Below are positions 51,837 to 62,186 of a DNA stretch of 64,000 nucleotides, one piece after another. Position 1 is the stretch's first letter. Each line of letters opens with the position of its first letter. Source of the stretch: Symbiodinium natans (lineage: Eukaryota; Sar; Dinophyceae; Suessiales; Symbiodiniaceae); assembly GCA_905221605.1 (NCBI GenBank), contig CAJNDS010000857.1, forward strand, positions 346,817 through 410,816, given 5' to 3'. The notes below the pieces were generated by a model, which saw only the letters and a program-made list of their open reading frames with translations, was not told where the DNA came from and ran no database searches. Both the position numbers and the translations under genes were made by a program.

Positions 51837-52720
51837 GGGATCACAGAGGACTCCATTCCCCTAGGCACGCAGTCATGCGGGGCTCAGGCTAAAGACTCAG
51901 CGCAGTGGGTTTTCCAGAACGTCGCAGCGCAGTTCTCTGCGGCTATCCGGAAGCCTACCCGGAAGTGTGACGGATTTGCCGAGTTTGCCGCAGGTGGAGG
52001 GAGGGAGGAGGTTGTGCATGTGAAGAATCTCTGTGACGGCTCGCGCTCGAATTGGCGCCCTCAACAACGTTGACGGATGACGGGTTTCGTGTGGCTGCTT
52101 TCAACATTCAAGTCATACTGCTTACTCGATGAATCGATGCCATCAGGCAGTGGCTGCCACCGCCGGGGATGGGGATGAAGAGCTGCTCAATGAGCGGTCG
52201 GCTCAGCAGATCGCACTCTCGCACTCTACAAGTGTCTTGCCTGCACGTATACTGAACTCCAAAGAAGCTCGGCGTGCACAGGAACCGGAACACCAGATCG
52301 GAGCATTGGTCTTCTTTTCTGTGGCTCTGGCTTCCAGTAGGGGATGTGCCCTATGAGCCCTCAGCTAAGGCAGCTTGTCTCCGTCCAGGCGTATCTCCCA
52401 ACTGGAGGCATGGGGAGGCAGACCGGGTTCCATGTTCTCAGTGAGCGTGGATGTAGCCTCTGCTTTGTTTCGAAGAAGCCCCGTGATCTGTCCTCGCCAG
52501 GCATAGAAGAGGAGGCCCACCTGTTGACTTTGAAAGGAATCGCTCAAGAGTCCAGTCAATAGCACTGAAGGGAACCGAAGCGCGCATGCATTCTCGTGGA
52601 TTTCGGAGGTAAAGTTCAAGCTGGAACGTAACAAAGTCAAAGGCGTCAAAGATTTTTTGGCTCCTCGGCTTCCAGATATTCCTGTTGTTTTTTTTCCTTC
52701 CGGAAAACGCAGGAAGCCTA
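51837..52720 (+). other. Stretch with exon-like pieces, no identified gene
   Basis: Frames such as AKDSAQWVFQNVAAQFSAA (51888-51945) and EELLNERSAQQIALSHS (52176-52226) look coding. They could be N-terminal exons of the channel gene downstream, but no motif confirms it. Confidence 0.25.
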
Positions 52721-52727
52721 AACCTTA

Positions 52728-52798
52728 AACCCGAAACCCCAAACCCCAAACCCTAGACCCTAGACCCTAGACCCTAAACCCTAAACCCTAAACCCTAA
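52728..52798 (-). repeat. (CCCTAAA)n tract
   Basis: About ten units with CCCTAGA and CCCCAAA variants. Confidence 0.85.
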
Positions 52799-53078
52799 GT
52801 GTCGAGTTCACGCGCCCAGGAGATGAAGAAGCATCAGCTTGATGCTGCGACCGGCAAGCGATGCCAGCGATTCGCGAGGATGTTGGCTCCAAGGTTGCAA
52901 GAAGACGTTGAGGGTTTAGGGTTTACGAAGATATTGGTGGACCCTTTTTCGTGGTTTCTGTGAATCAGTATTCTCGTACTTTGGGGTATATTGTGGGGGG
53001 GGGGGGGAAGCCCACATCCTTCATAGAGCAGGTCCTAAGTCACGTGCCAAATCCGTTTCAGCCACGTCACGCGCTCAG

Positions 53079-53330
53079 GTGACGCACCCGAAGTTCGAGT
53101 GGGGCTGTGCTGTCCTGATTCTCCTGTGTGCTGTCCTGATTGGTGTCGAAGCACACTGGTCTGTGGAGAACATCGGCCTTCCTGAGCCCCTGGTCTTCCG
53201 GGTGCTGAACTCGATCTTTAACATCACCTTTGCGGTGGAGCTGATACTCCGGGCAACGGTAGATGGCCTTCACTTCCTCTCCTGCACCAATCCGTCAATT
53301 CACTGGAACTTGATGGATGCGATCCTGGTC
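53079..53330 (+). CDS. Voltage-gated cation channel, exon with S1-S3
   Basis: After an AG|G acceptor (GCTCAG|GTGACG) the frame reads a first membrane span (FEWGCAVLILLCAVLIGVEA), a short loop, and a second span with the charge pattern of S2 (VLNSIFNITFAVELILRA). NPSIHWNLMDAILV follows, the usual start of S3 (N-x-x-D). The ion_trans family assignment rests on this order and on the S4-S6 exons at 62.2-63.0 kb in the same orientation. The exon probably ends near 53327-53330 (ATCCTG|GTCGCC). Beyond it the open frame loses hydrophobic character. The S3-S4 exon is not identified. The gene may be one repeat of a multi-domain channel or a single-domain channel. N-terminal exons upstream are uncertain. 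Confidence 0.75.
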
Positions 53331-53399
53331 GCCAGCTCCTCACCTGCAAATTCTCATGCTGGCTGCTTTAGGTGCCCCTCAAGGAGGTCCTGGGCGTCA

Positions 53400-54550
53400 G
53401 AAGTACGTAAGTTTGGGTTTGGGGCTGCTCCTGACATCTTAAGCCCTAGGCCCTGGGCTTTTAATGGTTCCTCCTCTACTGAGGTGGGATCGTGGAGGAA
53501 ATCCTGGTCTTGCTGTTGTATGCAACCAACGTCAACTTGTCAGGCAAGCAGCTTGCTGCATTGCTGCATGCTCTTTGGATGCCGCGTTCCTTCCTTTTTG
53601 GGGTGGTCCTCTGCCAGCTGAATGCCCGAAGTAAGCATGCTAATCTTGCAGTGATTTAGCGACCCAGGGTCCGCCTCTTTACAGGGTCAGGCATGTCCGC
53701 TAAGCCTCAGCTTTAAGGCCTTGCAGTTTTGTTGAACTCGCCTGAAGGCTTGCATCATTGAGGCCGCCAATTTCGAAGCTTAAGCATGTCCCCGAACGGA
53801 GAACGTGTTACAAAAACCGGGAGCCACTGCATGGCTGCTGCGGATTTCGACCATTGTCACTAGAAATTGGCCTCTCTGCTCAACTTGACGCCACACCATC
53901 GCCAGGCACGAGGGGCACATTCGGGGTATTCAGATACCCCTTCAAAAGATGGGTGGGCCCGTGGGCCCCACTCGTTCTTGTTCGCACAACAACACCCCGC
54001 CCCCGCCCTGACCCCCCCCCCCCCCCACTTTTTCCGGTGCCCACCCCCTCTTCTGGTTCTCCCACCTTTTCCTGGTTGTTGTGTGAACAAAAACCACTCC
54101 CTGTTCTTGTTCCTTCAAACGACAACACCCCCTCCGTCCTTGCTCGAACAACAAACCTCCCCCCCATCCCTGGGAGTTGGAGCTGTTGTTCGCAACATGC
54201 TTTTTTTTTGTCAGCCCCGTGTGTTAGGCCAGCTTGGAATGTGGCACCGTAAGTCCCACGTGTCCTCTTCTCCACGCTGTGGTCGAGTTGCTACAGCACC
54301 TGGAAAACTGGGGCATGTGAGCAAGTACTGTCGATCGAGTTTCGTTGCTAGGGCCCTTTTTTCTGATCTAGGGTGAAGGGCAATCGTTCAGCTCAGTGAC
54401 GAGAGGACGAGAATTGGGAATGTGAGTACGCTGGCACTGTGATCTTGCTGCTTCATGCAGGGGCTGCGCAACTTATGAGGGATTCTCACACTGATGGGGC
54501 CTTTTTTGGGCACCCTATGTGGAAGTCTCCGCATTATAATTGGCTCCCGG
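53400..54550. other. Intron sequence left of the LINE
   Basis: Contains a pyrimidine-rich zone (53980-54180) with recurrent TTGTTCGCACAACAACACC / TTGTTGTGTGAACAA words and a C14 run. ORFs on both strands reflect this composition. No exon recognised. Confidence 0.5.
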
Positions 54551-54553
54551 AAA

Positions 54554-54566
54554 GGGACCGTAATTT
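54554..54566 (+). repeat. Target-site duplication, left copy (3' end of LINE)
   Basis: GGGACCGTAATTT, identical to 61866-61878. On the LINE strand it reads AAATTACGGTCCC and directly follows a short A run at the LINE 3' end. Confidence 0.85.
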
Positions 54567-54661
54567 TTTTGCTGCACTGTGTGTCTGAGGCCGCGACCTG
54601 TCGACAAGTAACAATGAGTAGCCGCTTCAGGCTGCTTCTGAATCCAGACAAAATAAGGAAA

Positions 54662-57600
54662 CTAATACGGCGGGATACCGTCAAAACCATCGAATTTGGG
54701 GGTCCACTTGTGGCCAAGCGATTTCCTATCAGGGAGACATACGCTTTGAGCAAGGCTAGCTTGGAGAAAAATGAACATCTGATGGTGAAAATGTTGACAC
54801 CTCATGGACCCATAGAAGCCACTAAGGCTTTTCATACCAAAGACTGCCGCTGATTTAACATGTTTAACGGAATGAATACTGGTCGGAAGGCCTTTGCACA
54901 ATCTTAAGAAGAAAGTTCTGAAGCGAGACACCAGGATGCGGGCGGTCATGCCCGGGACCAACCAACCAGGAAAGAAACCATACACTGCAAGAAACTCGAT
55001 CAAAACTACCAGCCAGGGAGTTCGTTCCCCTTGAGGCCTGTCGCAAAAGAACCATCTCTGCTCGCTTACAAAGTTGGCAAGGGCTTCAGCAGCTGCTTGA
55101 GACAATGGTCTTCTACCCCGAAGAAGCGGGTCTAGGCTAAGCCCTTGCCACCCTGAAAACTGCATCCCTTCTGGCTGGAGATGCGCGAAGAAGCCGAGAT
55201 ATCTGCGCCGAAGACAGTCAAAGAGGACATCAGGCGGTAAAGTATTCGTTCTGTACATCTGCAGCACCTTTGTCTCTACATCCCCAAGCAGAACAGAATG
55301 TCCCATTAAATGACAATTACTGTAGCATTTCCGAGGGCGCTTGCTATTTAGCCGCCTGCGGGGCTTACAAGTACAGATCACAGTCTGTGTTAGTCCTGCA
55401 GAGGCCTGTTCGTCCTCGTCAAAAGGGGCAAGTTGGCAAGCTGCCGAGCGCTTAACTAAAGTAGCAACCAAGTGAACTTGCACGGAAACTGCTTGCTGGA
55501 GATAAGGGCGAGACCTTGCTATAAGATCGGAAGAAAGAGCTTTAGCTGTGGCTTTCGCTAAAGCATCAACTTGCTCATTCCCTGCGGTGAGAAGAGGACA
55601 CTGCGATGTTTCTCCTTTGGTGTGTGCTTTGACCTTGACAAACCGTATGCTTCCATTGTGTGCCCTTGCTACAACAAGAAACAGATCCCACAAATCTGGA
55701 TTTTCAAACTGATAAGGACAATCCCATTCAAAATTATGCATCTGCAAGAATTGGGCACGACGTAGGACACTAGCACAATCAGAAGCGACAGTGATGTCCC
55801 CGTCTGTTAAATGGATAGCCAAGATCAAAGCATAAAGCTCGCAACGAAAAGAGTTAACAGAGGCACCGTGCACGGCTACAGCATGTTTAAAAAGGCCGGG
55901 AACTGTAACTGCGGAGGCACCTGCGCGGATTGGCACCCACCGATGGTGAAAAACACTGCCATCCACAAAAATCGTGGACTGTGGACACCAGCGCGTTTCC
56001 ACCACCGGAAGTTTCCACGCCTGTGTAGGCTCGTCATGGAAGTGGGGTGGCTCGAAAAAGATACCCGTTACCCAGGATAACAAAGGTTCGTCACCTTGGG
56101 ACGGGATGGATTCCTGTAAAGCTTCGCAGTCACGGAACATGTGGCAATGTGTTTCCTGTTTCCCACACTGTGGGCACGCAGCGCTGTCACGTAGTCCTGC
56201 CGCTCTATAGCGATGTCCGTTGTAGACAGACCCAGATAGAAGCGATGACAAAATTCCACGTGTGTAGTGTATGTTCGGAGGGAGCTTATCAAGATACCCA
56301 CGAAGGAACTGGAAATCGTCATCCTTTGCAAAGGTCGTGTCGAGAAGAAACCGCGTAAGGTACACATCTGGCGTGCCATACTGTCCTGGAGTCGGGTTGT
56401 CATACCTGAAAGGTGATTGGTTGAGTAAATACTTCCTGACGTCCCGCGCCAACTCTTCCAAAAAAGCGTCTTTGGAACCTGCTTTGAGGGAGATGATGCG
56501 GCCATCAGACAAAACCAAGTTGAAGGCATTGGGGTCACCTACTTTCCAACCAAGCGCGAAAAACAAGTAAGCCACAACATTGACTACACCGTTAGCTACG
56601 TTGTGCTTAGGCGCAGGCCTATTTCTAGCATCCTCACGAACTTGGGATAAGATTTTGCGAAGCAACTCTGGCTTGAGGTAGGCGAGACGGCGTAACTTCA
56701 AGGAAACGTGCTGCACCCACTTTGCAAAAGGGTCCAGCCAAGGGTCCTGTAGCGTGGCAAACAAAAGGAAAGGACATCTCATATTGTTAGCCTTTTTGAC
56801 AAAAACTTTTGCTGTTGCAGTTCTCAGCTTGGCCAAGGCATTCCTAGAAGGGCCTTGGATCTCAGTCCCATATACCCATTTAGAGTGGCCGTTAGCATGA
56901 ACATGAATGGCCTTCATTTCGGGAGACAAGGGAAGTTGGGAGATCTTCAGCATGGCAACCTTGGCCTTATCGACTCGCTCATCCTGTAGCTTAGGAGAAT
57001 GCCTCTTATCAAACTGGTGGGAGTAACCCAATGACTTGGCTTGTTTCTTTGCTTTGCAGGCTCTGCCGACTTTCAACAGAAATCGCTTAGCATTTCGTTT
57101 CCTACGGGTCGCGACGATGGTTTTTTCATCGTTTAAAACTTGTCCGACCCCGGTATCAAACTCGTGGATGGCTTTAAAGGCATCTACAAGTGCATTGGTA
57201 TCACTAGTTCGGGTCCAAATTTTGGAATCATCTAGAAAGGTGCTAAACTTAATGGAGGGACAAACAGTATTGAGTTGACGTGACAAGACAGCGTACATAC
57301 AGTTAATCATTAAAATGGACATGGAGCACCCCTGAACAGCCGAATTAGTGCACATAACCCGCTTCCCATAAACATTACCAAGCTTGAAAAACTTGCATTG
57401 CCCACCATAAAATCCAAGAACAGCCCTGAAGATCTGATCGGGGAGTCCCAACTGGGCAGCAACATTTAAAGCCACGTAGGGTAAGATAAGATCGAAGCAC
57501 TTCCACCTATCAATGAAGACTGCAATAAGGTCAAAATGGGAGTCAGGGTCGTGAAGAGCAAGGGACAAATCAACCTCGCTGGTATCAGCAGTTCGGTGGG

Positions 57601-60139
57601 CAAGGCCTCCTAAGAGGTTACCAGGGCAAATCTGGTTCATCCATGTTGCAAGCTGTTTAAAGCGCAAGGATGACCAAACAGAACACACTGCTGAAGAGAC
57701 GCCTATGGCTCTAGTATCTTCGGGAGATGCGACGAGGGGTTTCTTAGCGATACTAGATACTGCAATCATCTTAAGAACCTGTGGCCAATCACCTGTTGCT
57801 TCTGCAATCTGCATGCAAAAGCAGAACCCAACCCAACCACAAGGTGGTAACTGGAGAAGCTCCCGAGTAGCCCAACCATCTAAACCAGATGCTTTGTCAG
57901 GAGAACGCTTCTGGAAAAGCTGAAACAGGTCTTGGTGGGTAAGCTTTGGCAAGTCAGCGCTACGGTATAGCGAGCCCATGGCACTACCATACTTCAGTTG
58001 GAAGGCCTCAAAGGCATCACGCGGGTCAACGTCTGCATGGTGGTTGTAAATTGTTTGCATATGGTCTTCGATCATTTGCAACATGACACTTGGGGACGCA
58101 ACAAGACCGCCTTCTGGACTTACAAACGTTTTCGGAGGACCAGTGCCATAGCCTTTTAGCCACCTGTGAACTTCTTTCTTGTCAGTCCTAGAAGAGATCC
58201 GCAACTTAGCTTTCCATTGGGACAAATGTGCATTTCTAGCGTTACGGAGAAGACTGTCTTCAAACTGCTGGACAGCTACCATCATGTCACGGACGGAAGC
58301 GTCTAATGACACACAACAGTCGGTTTGGGCAGTACAAGGCAGGCCTATGTGCGAACAACAAGTACGTAGATTCCGAACAGTATTGTGAAGGTCTACAAGC
58401 CAGCAGTACTTGGGCTGCTCTGGCCAATGGTTGGCACGGAATAGCAGTTCTTTCAACAATGACTTGCACCGAACTATTTTATGAGCTTTGGAGAATCGAC
58501 AGGGGGAAGTGGTGTCAGGAACCAATGGCATTTTACGGAATTCAGGCACTTTACCACGGGTTGGGGGTATGCTTTGTTGTGAAATAGCATTCAGCATGTC
58601 CGTCGCAATTCGGCAAGCAATGCTCCATGTCACTTCCGCGTCACGAGCAGTGGCAGCTTGCAGTAGACGCTCGATGTGCTGCCGCAGTATAGGTTGGCAT
58701 ATTGCTTCACGCTGACTCCACTGTTCCCTGGAAGTGGGTTTGTCGGGCAAGTGCCACTTCGGGTGAGGTTTGAGATGCCACACAAGTTCATTAAAGACAT
58801 CGCAGTTAAGTGAACAGTGGACGGGTGTATGCCCAGGGAAGGACTGGCCTCTTAGATACCGAATAGATTAAAACAAGAAGGTGGCTTTTCGGTTACACAA
58901 CACATAGTCAATTCGAGTCTTACCCGGACCTACCTCATACCCTGTTTTCCACCCATTCTTGGCAAAAGAGGCCTCGAGAGAACGCTGCAATGCATTCTGC
59001 TGATTTGCATACAAGTCAACCCACTCCCCTGTCAAGAAAGCACGCTGGATTGAAGGATATGCGCCGGGCTCATCTTGGAAATCGCCAAGCACAAAACAAG
59101 GGAAGTTACTGTAAGAACCCGCAAGCTCAAAAATCCTATCTAGAAGTAGGCATCTTTCACTGCGCTTATCCGCCCCAGCTGGCAGGTAACAGTTAATGAC
59201 GTAAAACCCGCCACCTTGACAGGAGCACCAGAGCATTTGACAATGCGGGACAAGCGATGCCCAATCAGCGGAAAGAGCAACCTCTATAACAGTAACATCC
59301 TTACGATATAGGGTAGCAAGACCGCCATGGGGTTGGCGACAGGAAGTAAATTGGGACCTTAAACGCTTAACCGGGGGTTGATACCCAACACGGATCTCCC
59401 ACCCTTCCCGCTTCAGAAACGGAGTGAGCTCAGCACAGCCTTTGGCGGACAATCGAGTTTCTTGCATGAAGACGATTTGCACAGGATTGCTATCGCAACT
59501 TGGCAGAGCAATAAGGTCATACCGATGTTTACTGCAAGAGGTAGTGTTGATAGTGACAAACCCTAGCTTAGGTCCTTCGCCAGGATATCCCAAGCAAGGT
59601 GAAAAGAGAAGGAGCGCCCATATGGGCAATTTAATATGGTAGGTCGAGTTTTCAGGCGGCATGAGGTATGATGGGTATCCCGTATATGCAAGGGTCGGGG
59701 GTGCGTGTAAACGACACCCGACATGAAATTGCACGGAAAGATGCAAAAGCATTCCAACATCGTGGTGAACCTCAAGGCTACGGTAGTTGTTGAGCCGAGG
59801 ATGGCCATGACTCCCAAGCGCATGGCAGATGTTGGGAAGCCATCCTTCCCAATAAAAGCTAATTAGGCAAGCAAATGTGGCTGCACGAAGCTGTCGCTTG
59901 GCTTTCGCAAGCGATTGAGCGCGTCGCCGCTTAGAGGTCCGTGAAAACTTAAGTGAGAAGAAGCACCCAACCAGAACCTTACCATCTCTCGCATAGGTGC
60001 GCGGCGCATAGTACACCCGAAGCACATTAGGGGCAGAGAAAAGGGAGATAAGGGAAGTTAGGGAGCAACACAAGCTAATGTAGGGTATGCACAAGGACAC
60101 GGCGACGCACAGAGTTGTCAGGACTATTAAGCATTGCAA
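54662..60139 (-). pseudogene. LINE ORF2: APE endonuclease, reverse transcriptase, zinc knuckle, RNase H (one nonsense codon)
   Basis: The minus-strand frame runs from 60139 (it overlaps the end of ORF1 in the -1 frame; first in-frame ATG at 59752) to 54662. Endonuclease: VFMQETRLSAKG (~59450), GGLATLYRKD, CYLPAG, FVLGDFQDEPG (~59085), RIDYVLCN (~58910). A TAA at 58868-58870 is the only stop; the same frame continues RYLRGQSFPGHTPVHC and on. RT: DKASGLDGWATREL (~57890), VFIDRWKCFDLI (~57510), AVQGCSMSILMINC, STFLDDSKIW (~57235). Zn knuckle CPQCGKQETHCHMFRDC (~56150). RNase H: FVDGSVFHH (~55965), RCELYALILAI, VASDCASVL, HTKG and EQVDALAKATAKA. A ~300-aa C-terminal part follows. It performs target-primed reverse transcription in intact relatives. 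Here the TAA separates the endonuclease from RT unless read through. Confidence 0.88.
58868..58870 (-). other. In-frame nonsense codon within LINE ORF2
   Basis: TAA after KATFLF. The frames before and after are the same and both are conserved-looking coding sequence, so a single base change would account for it. Confidence 0.85.
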
Positions 60140-60147
60140 GTCAATGG

Positions 60148-61734
60148 TCAGACCTTCTGATGCTTGGTTGCCGGGGACACCTTCGAAGGCGGGGAGTGCG
60201 CGAATGTACTTGGACTCGACGGCATGCTCGCGCGGATCTCTGAAATGGCCTCCAACAGATCCCGGAATCCACGATTCTGATTGTCGGAGATCTCCGAGAG
60301 CTTTTGCTTCGTGTCAAGGTTATCCTTCTTCAAGGTGTCAACGTCACCCTTCATCGCTTCCATTTGAGCTTCGAGAGCCTCCACTCTACCAGCATATGGA
60401 TTGGGCAAGAGAGGGGCCACAGGCCTCGGCAAATTCAAAGAGGAGGAAGCAGGAGGCGGAGGTGTTGCCACGCCTTTGCCTTTTCCTTTGGCATTACTCT
60501 GTCGGCCTTGCCCTGAAGGGGCTGGAGCAACCATACTGTTCTCTTTGCGATTGAAGACACGCTTCTCAAGCTCAACGATTTGGATCATACCAACTGATGT
60601 CTGGTACCGGAAGGCATCTGGGGGCTGCGGCGCAGACACGAAGACGATGGCCAAGTCTTTCAAATTTACAATCCTGGAAGGAATGGCGACAAAGTTGAGA
60701 GCCTCAAGCGTCTTAACGAGCTCTTTCATGGAGGTGCCTGCAGGAAATCCGAAGATTTTGTACTGAAGCTGGGACTTTGCCGCGATGTTAAAGTCGGAAA
60801 AGCGCTCATCGTCAATGTAGATTGTTTCACGGGCCGTCTTGATGAAATTGTCACGCACACGGAAATACAAAGCATTCTGGGATTTGAAGCAACCCAAGCC
60901 TCCACGGACCGCATGAAGTCGCGCAGCTGCTTCTGCGAGAGTTTCGCGCGACGGTACCTTCAGTACTTCAAGGCCGGCCTCTGGAACGTCGTCAGGTTTG
61001 CGAACTGCTCGAAACTGTACAGACTTAAACCCGGACTGTGCGTAAATGGCATCCCGGTCAGCAACAGGCACTTGAAGTCGCCGGCACAAGTAGCCTTCAC
61101 GCTCAAAGATCTTGTAAAGCACAGCATTGGCAAGCACAGAGTGGTGCTCAATGACCTGACACACATAGTTATGGAACGCTTCCAGATTCCCGAAGTTGGC
61201 CCAATCGTCTGCTGTAGAGTCGAGTTGGCGAATTTCTGCAAAAATGGCCACTCTCTCAACATGAGCTACCTCTACATCAGGCGCAGCATCGGGGATGGAA
61301 AAGAACTCGTCAGAATCCATCGACATATTCACCAATGTCACTGCACGCATCTCTTCACAATTCTGGATGATATCTTTTACCGTAATGGTTGTGGAGATGA
61401 TTCTCTCACTCTCAAAGCCCAACCGTTCCACCTTCGGCTTGACATATCCGGAAAGGATAACCAAGCAGGCCCCATTTGTTCTGATGTTCGCAATCCTTTC
61501 AAAGCTTGCAAAAGTTGCAAACGTGATTCCCGAAGCTGATGGGTGCATCTGCAGCGCTGGAAAGACATCTTCAGGGAAATGCTCAAGCGAGAGCGGGCGA
61601 CAGATCTCTGCCGAATAGGCCAACCTCAAGCCTGGAACATCTGGAGAGGTTTCCCATCTAGCACGGGGGCCCATGGCGAGGCATGCGAAAGAGGAGAGGA
61701 AGAAAGCGCAACCAAGAAACCACCGCAAGAACAT
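60148..61734 (-). CDS. LINE ORF1 protein with C-terminal coiled coil
   Basis: A 528-aa frame from the first ATG (61734; the frame is open to a GTG at 61746). An in-frame MGPRARWETSPDVPG start lies ~20 codons downstream, after a hydrophobic stretch that may not be translated. The central ~400 residues are globular with no recognised enzyme motif (for example CHYV-like LEAFHNYVCQVIEHHSVLA, and RVRDNFIKTARETIYIDDE). Then follow Gly/Lys- and Pro-rich linkers (GKGKGVATPPPPASSS) and a heptad-like coiled coil (RVEALEAQMEAMKGDVDTL..., ~residues 455-495). This fits an ORF1p-type RNA chaperone that packages the LINE RNA. The frame is intact. ORF2 overlaps its last codons in the -1 frame. No slippery heptamer is evident, so ORF2 may be made by re-initiation or frameshift. 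Confidence 0.75.
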   Translation of the reverse strand: MFLRWFLGCAFFLSSFACLAMGPRARWETSPDVPGLRLAYSAEICRPLSLEHFPEDVFPALQMHPSASGITFATFASFERIANIRTNGACLVILSGYVKPKVERLGFESERIISTTITVKDIIQNCEEMRAVTLVNMSMDSDEFFSIPDAAPDVEVAHVERVAIFAEIRQLDSTADDWANFGNLEAFHNYVCQVIEHHSVLANAVLYKIFEREGYLCRRLQVPVADRDAIYAQSGFKSVQFRAVRKPDDVPEAGLEVLKVPSRETLAEAAARLHAVRGGLGCFKSQNALYFRVRDNFIKTARETIYIDDERFSDFNIAAKSQLQYKIFGFPAGTSMKELVKTLEALNFVAIPSRIVNLKDLAIVFVSAPQPPDAFRYQTSVGMIQIVELEKRVFNRKENSMVAPAPSGQGRQSNAKGKGKGVATPPPPASSSLNLPRPVAPLLPNPYAGRVEALEAQMEAMKGDVDTLKKDNLDTKQKLSEISDNQNRGFRDLLEAISEIRASMPSSPSTFAHSPPSKVSPATKHQKV

Positions 61735-61846
61735 ATTGCCGTGCACTAGTTGGGTGACCTAGGGCAAGCGAATAAAGGACAACTAAGAAAGCGAACCAAG
61801 CCAAGGCCAACTTAGTTAGACCACCCAGATCTGTGATAGCGCCTAC

Positions 61847-61867
61847 CTTGAGCCAAAATGGCTACGG
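61847..61867 (-). other. Dinoflagellate spliced-leader (DinoSL) core sequence
   Basis: The minus strand reads CCGTAGCC-ATTTT-GGCTCAAG, a perfect match to the 21 invariant bases of the 22-nt leader that is trans-spliced onto dinoflagellate mRNAs. The preceding base is C, part of the target-site duplication, where the leader normally has T, A or G. It lies ~110 bp 5' of the LINE ORF1 ATG and exactly at the LINE end, so it is read as a retrocopied leader and not as an SL RNA gene. Confidence 0.92.
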
Positions 61868-61878
61868 GACCGTAATTT
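61866..61878 (+). repeat. Target-site duplication, right copy (5' end of LINE)
   Basis: GGGACCGTAATTT, identical to 54554-54566. Its first two bases overlap the end of the spliced-leader match, a 2-bp microhomology. Confidence 0.85.
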
Positions 61879-62186
61879 AGAGAACCTCCCTCGTGGCGCC
61901 TCTTGGGGTCTCCATGATAGCATATCCCTGTGTTGTCAGGGTTCCAGAAAGGGTCTGTAGGGTTTGGGGTGTTTAGAGCTACTGCTATCACCAACATCCC
62001 CATTTAGAGTTTCAGCTTATCCACGGTTTCTTTCCTGCACCCAATGTGCTGGACCTCCATTTTCGCAAGGCATCTTGCAGCGGTTAAGAAATCGGACACC
62101 GAGAGAAACTAAGCGAGGAACAGCAACATAGCCTCAATCTATGACATGACGTTCCATGAGCATGTGTAGTTGTCGTGTCCTGCCAG

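Larger units (their letters stand above)
54567..61867 (-). mobile_element. Nearly intact LINE (APE-type, with RNase H) capped by the dinoflagellate spliced leader
   Basis: A minus-strand 7.3-kb element: 5' end at 61867 with the 21-nt spliced-leader core, ~110-bp leader, ORF1 (61734-60148), ORF2 with endonuclease, RT and RNase H (60139-54662, one in-frame TAA), ~95-bp 3' UTR and short poly-A. It is flanked by a 13-bp duplication, GGGACCGTAATTT. The SL abuts the duplication (they share GG/CC), so the element is full length from the capped 5' end of a trans-spliced transcript. It sits antisense in an intron of a channel gene. The single nonsense codon suggests a recent insertion. Confidence 0.9.

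Noticed and set aside
53758-54376. Overlapping Pro-rich and Gly-rich ORFs of 131-169 codons
   Set aside because: Caused by a pyrimidine-rich tract. Frames overlap on both strands without motifs.
54494-54853. Plus-strand 119-codon ORF
   Set aside because: Spans the LINE 3' end and duplication in antisense, so it is a shadow.
61660-61746. Signal peptide at the N terminus of LINE ORF1 (MFLRWFLGCAFFLSSFACLA)
   Set aside because: A secreted LINE ORF1 protein makes no sense. Translation probably starts at the downstream MGPRARWE, or the stretch is leader sequence.
61847-61867. A genuine SL RNA gene
   Set aside because: Although GTAGG follows the leader as in an SL donor, the match ends precisely at a LINE target-site duplication and ORF1 follows. 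A retrocopied leader explains both. An SL RNA gene hit by a site-specific LINE is the alternative, but the duplication lies in non-SL sequence.
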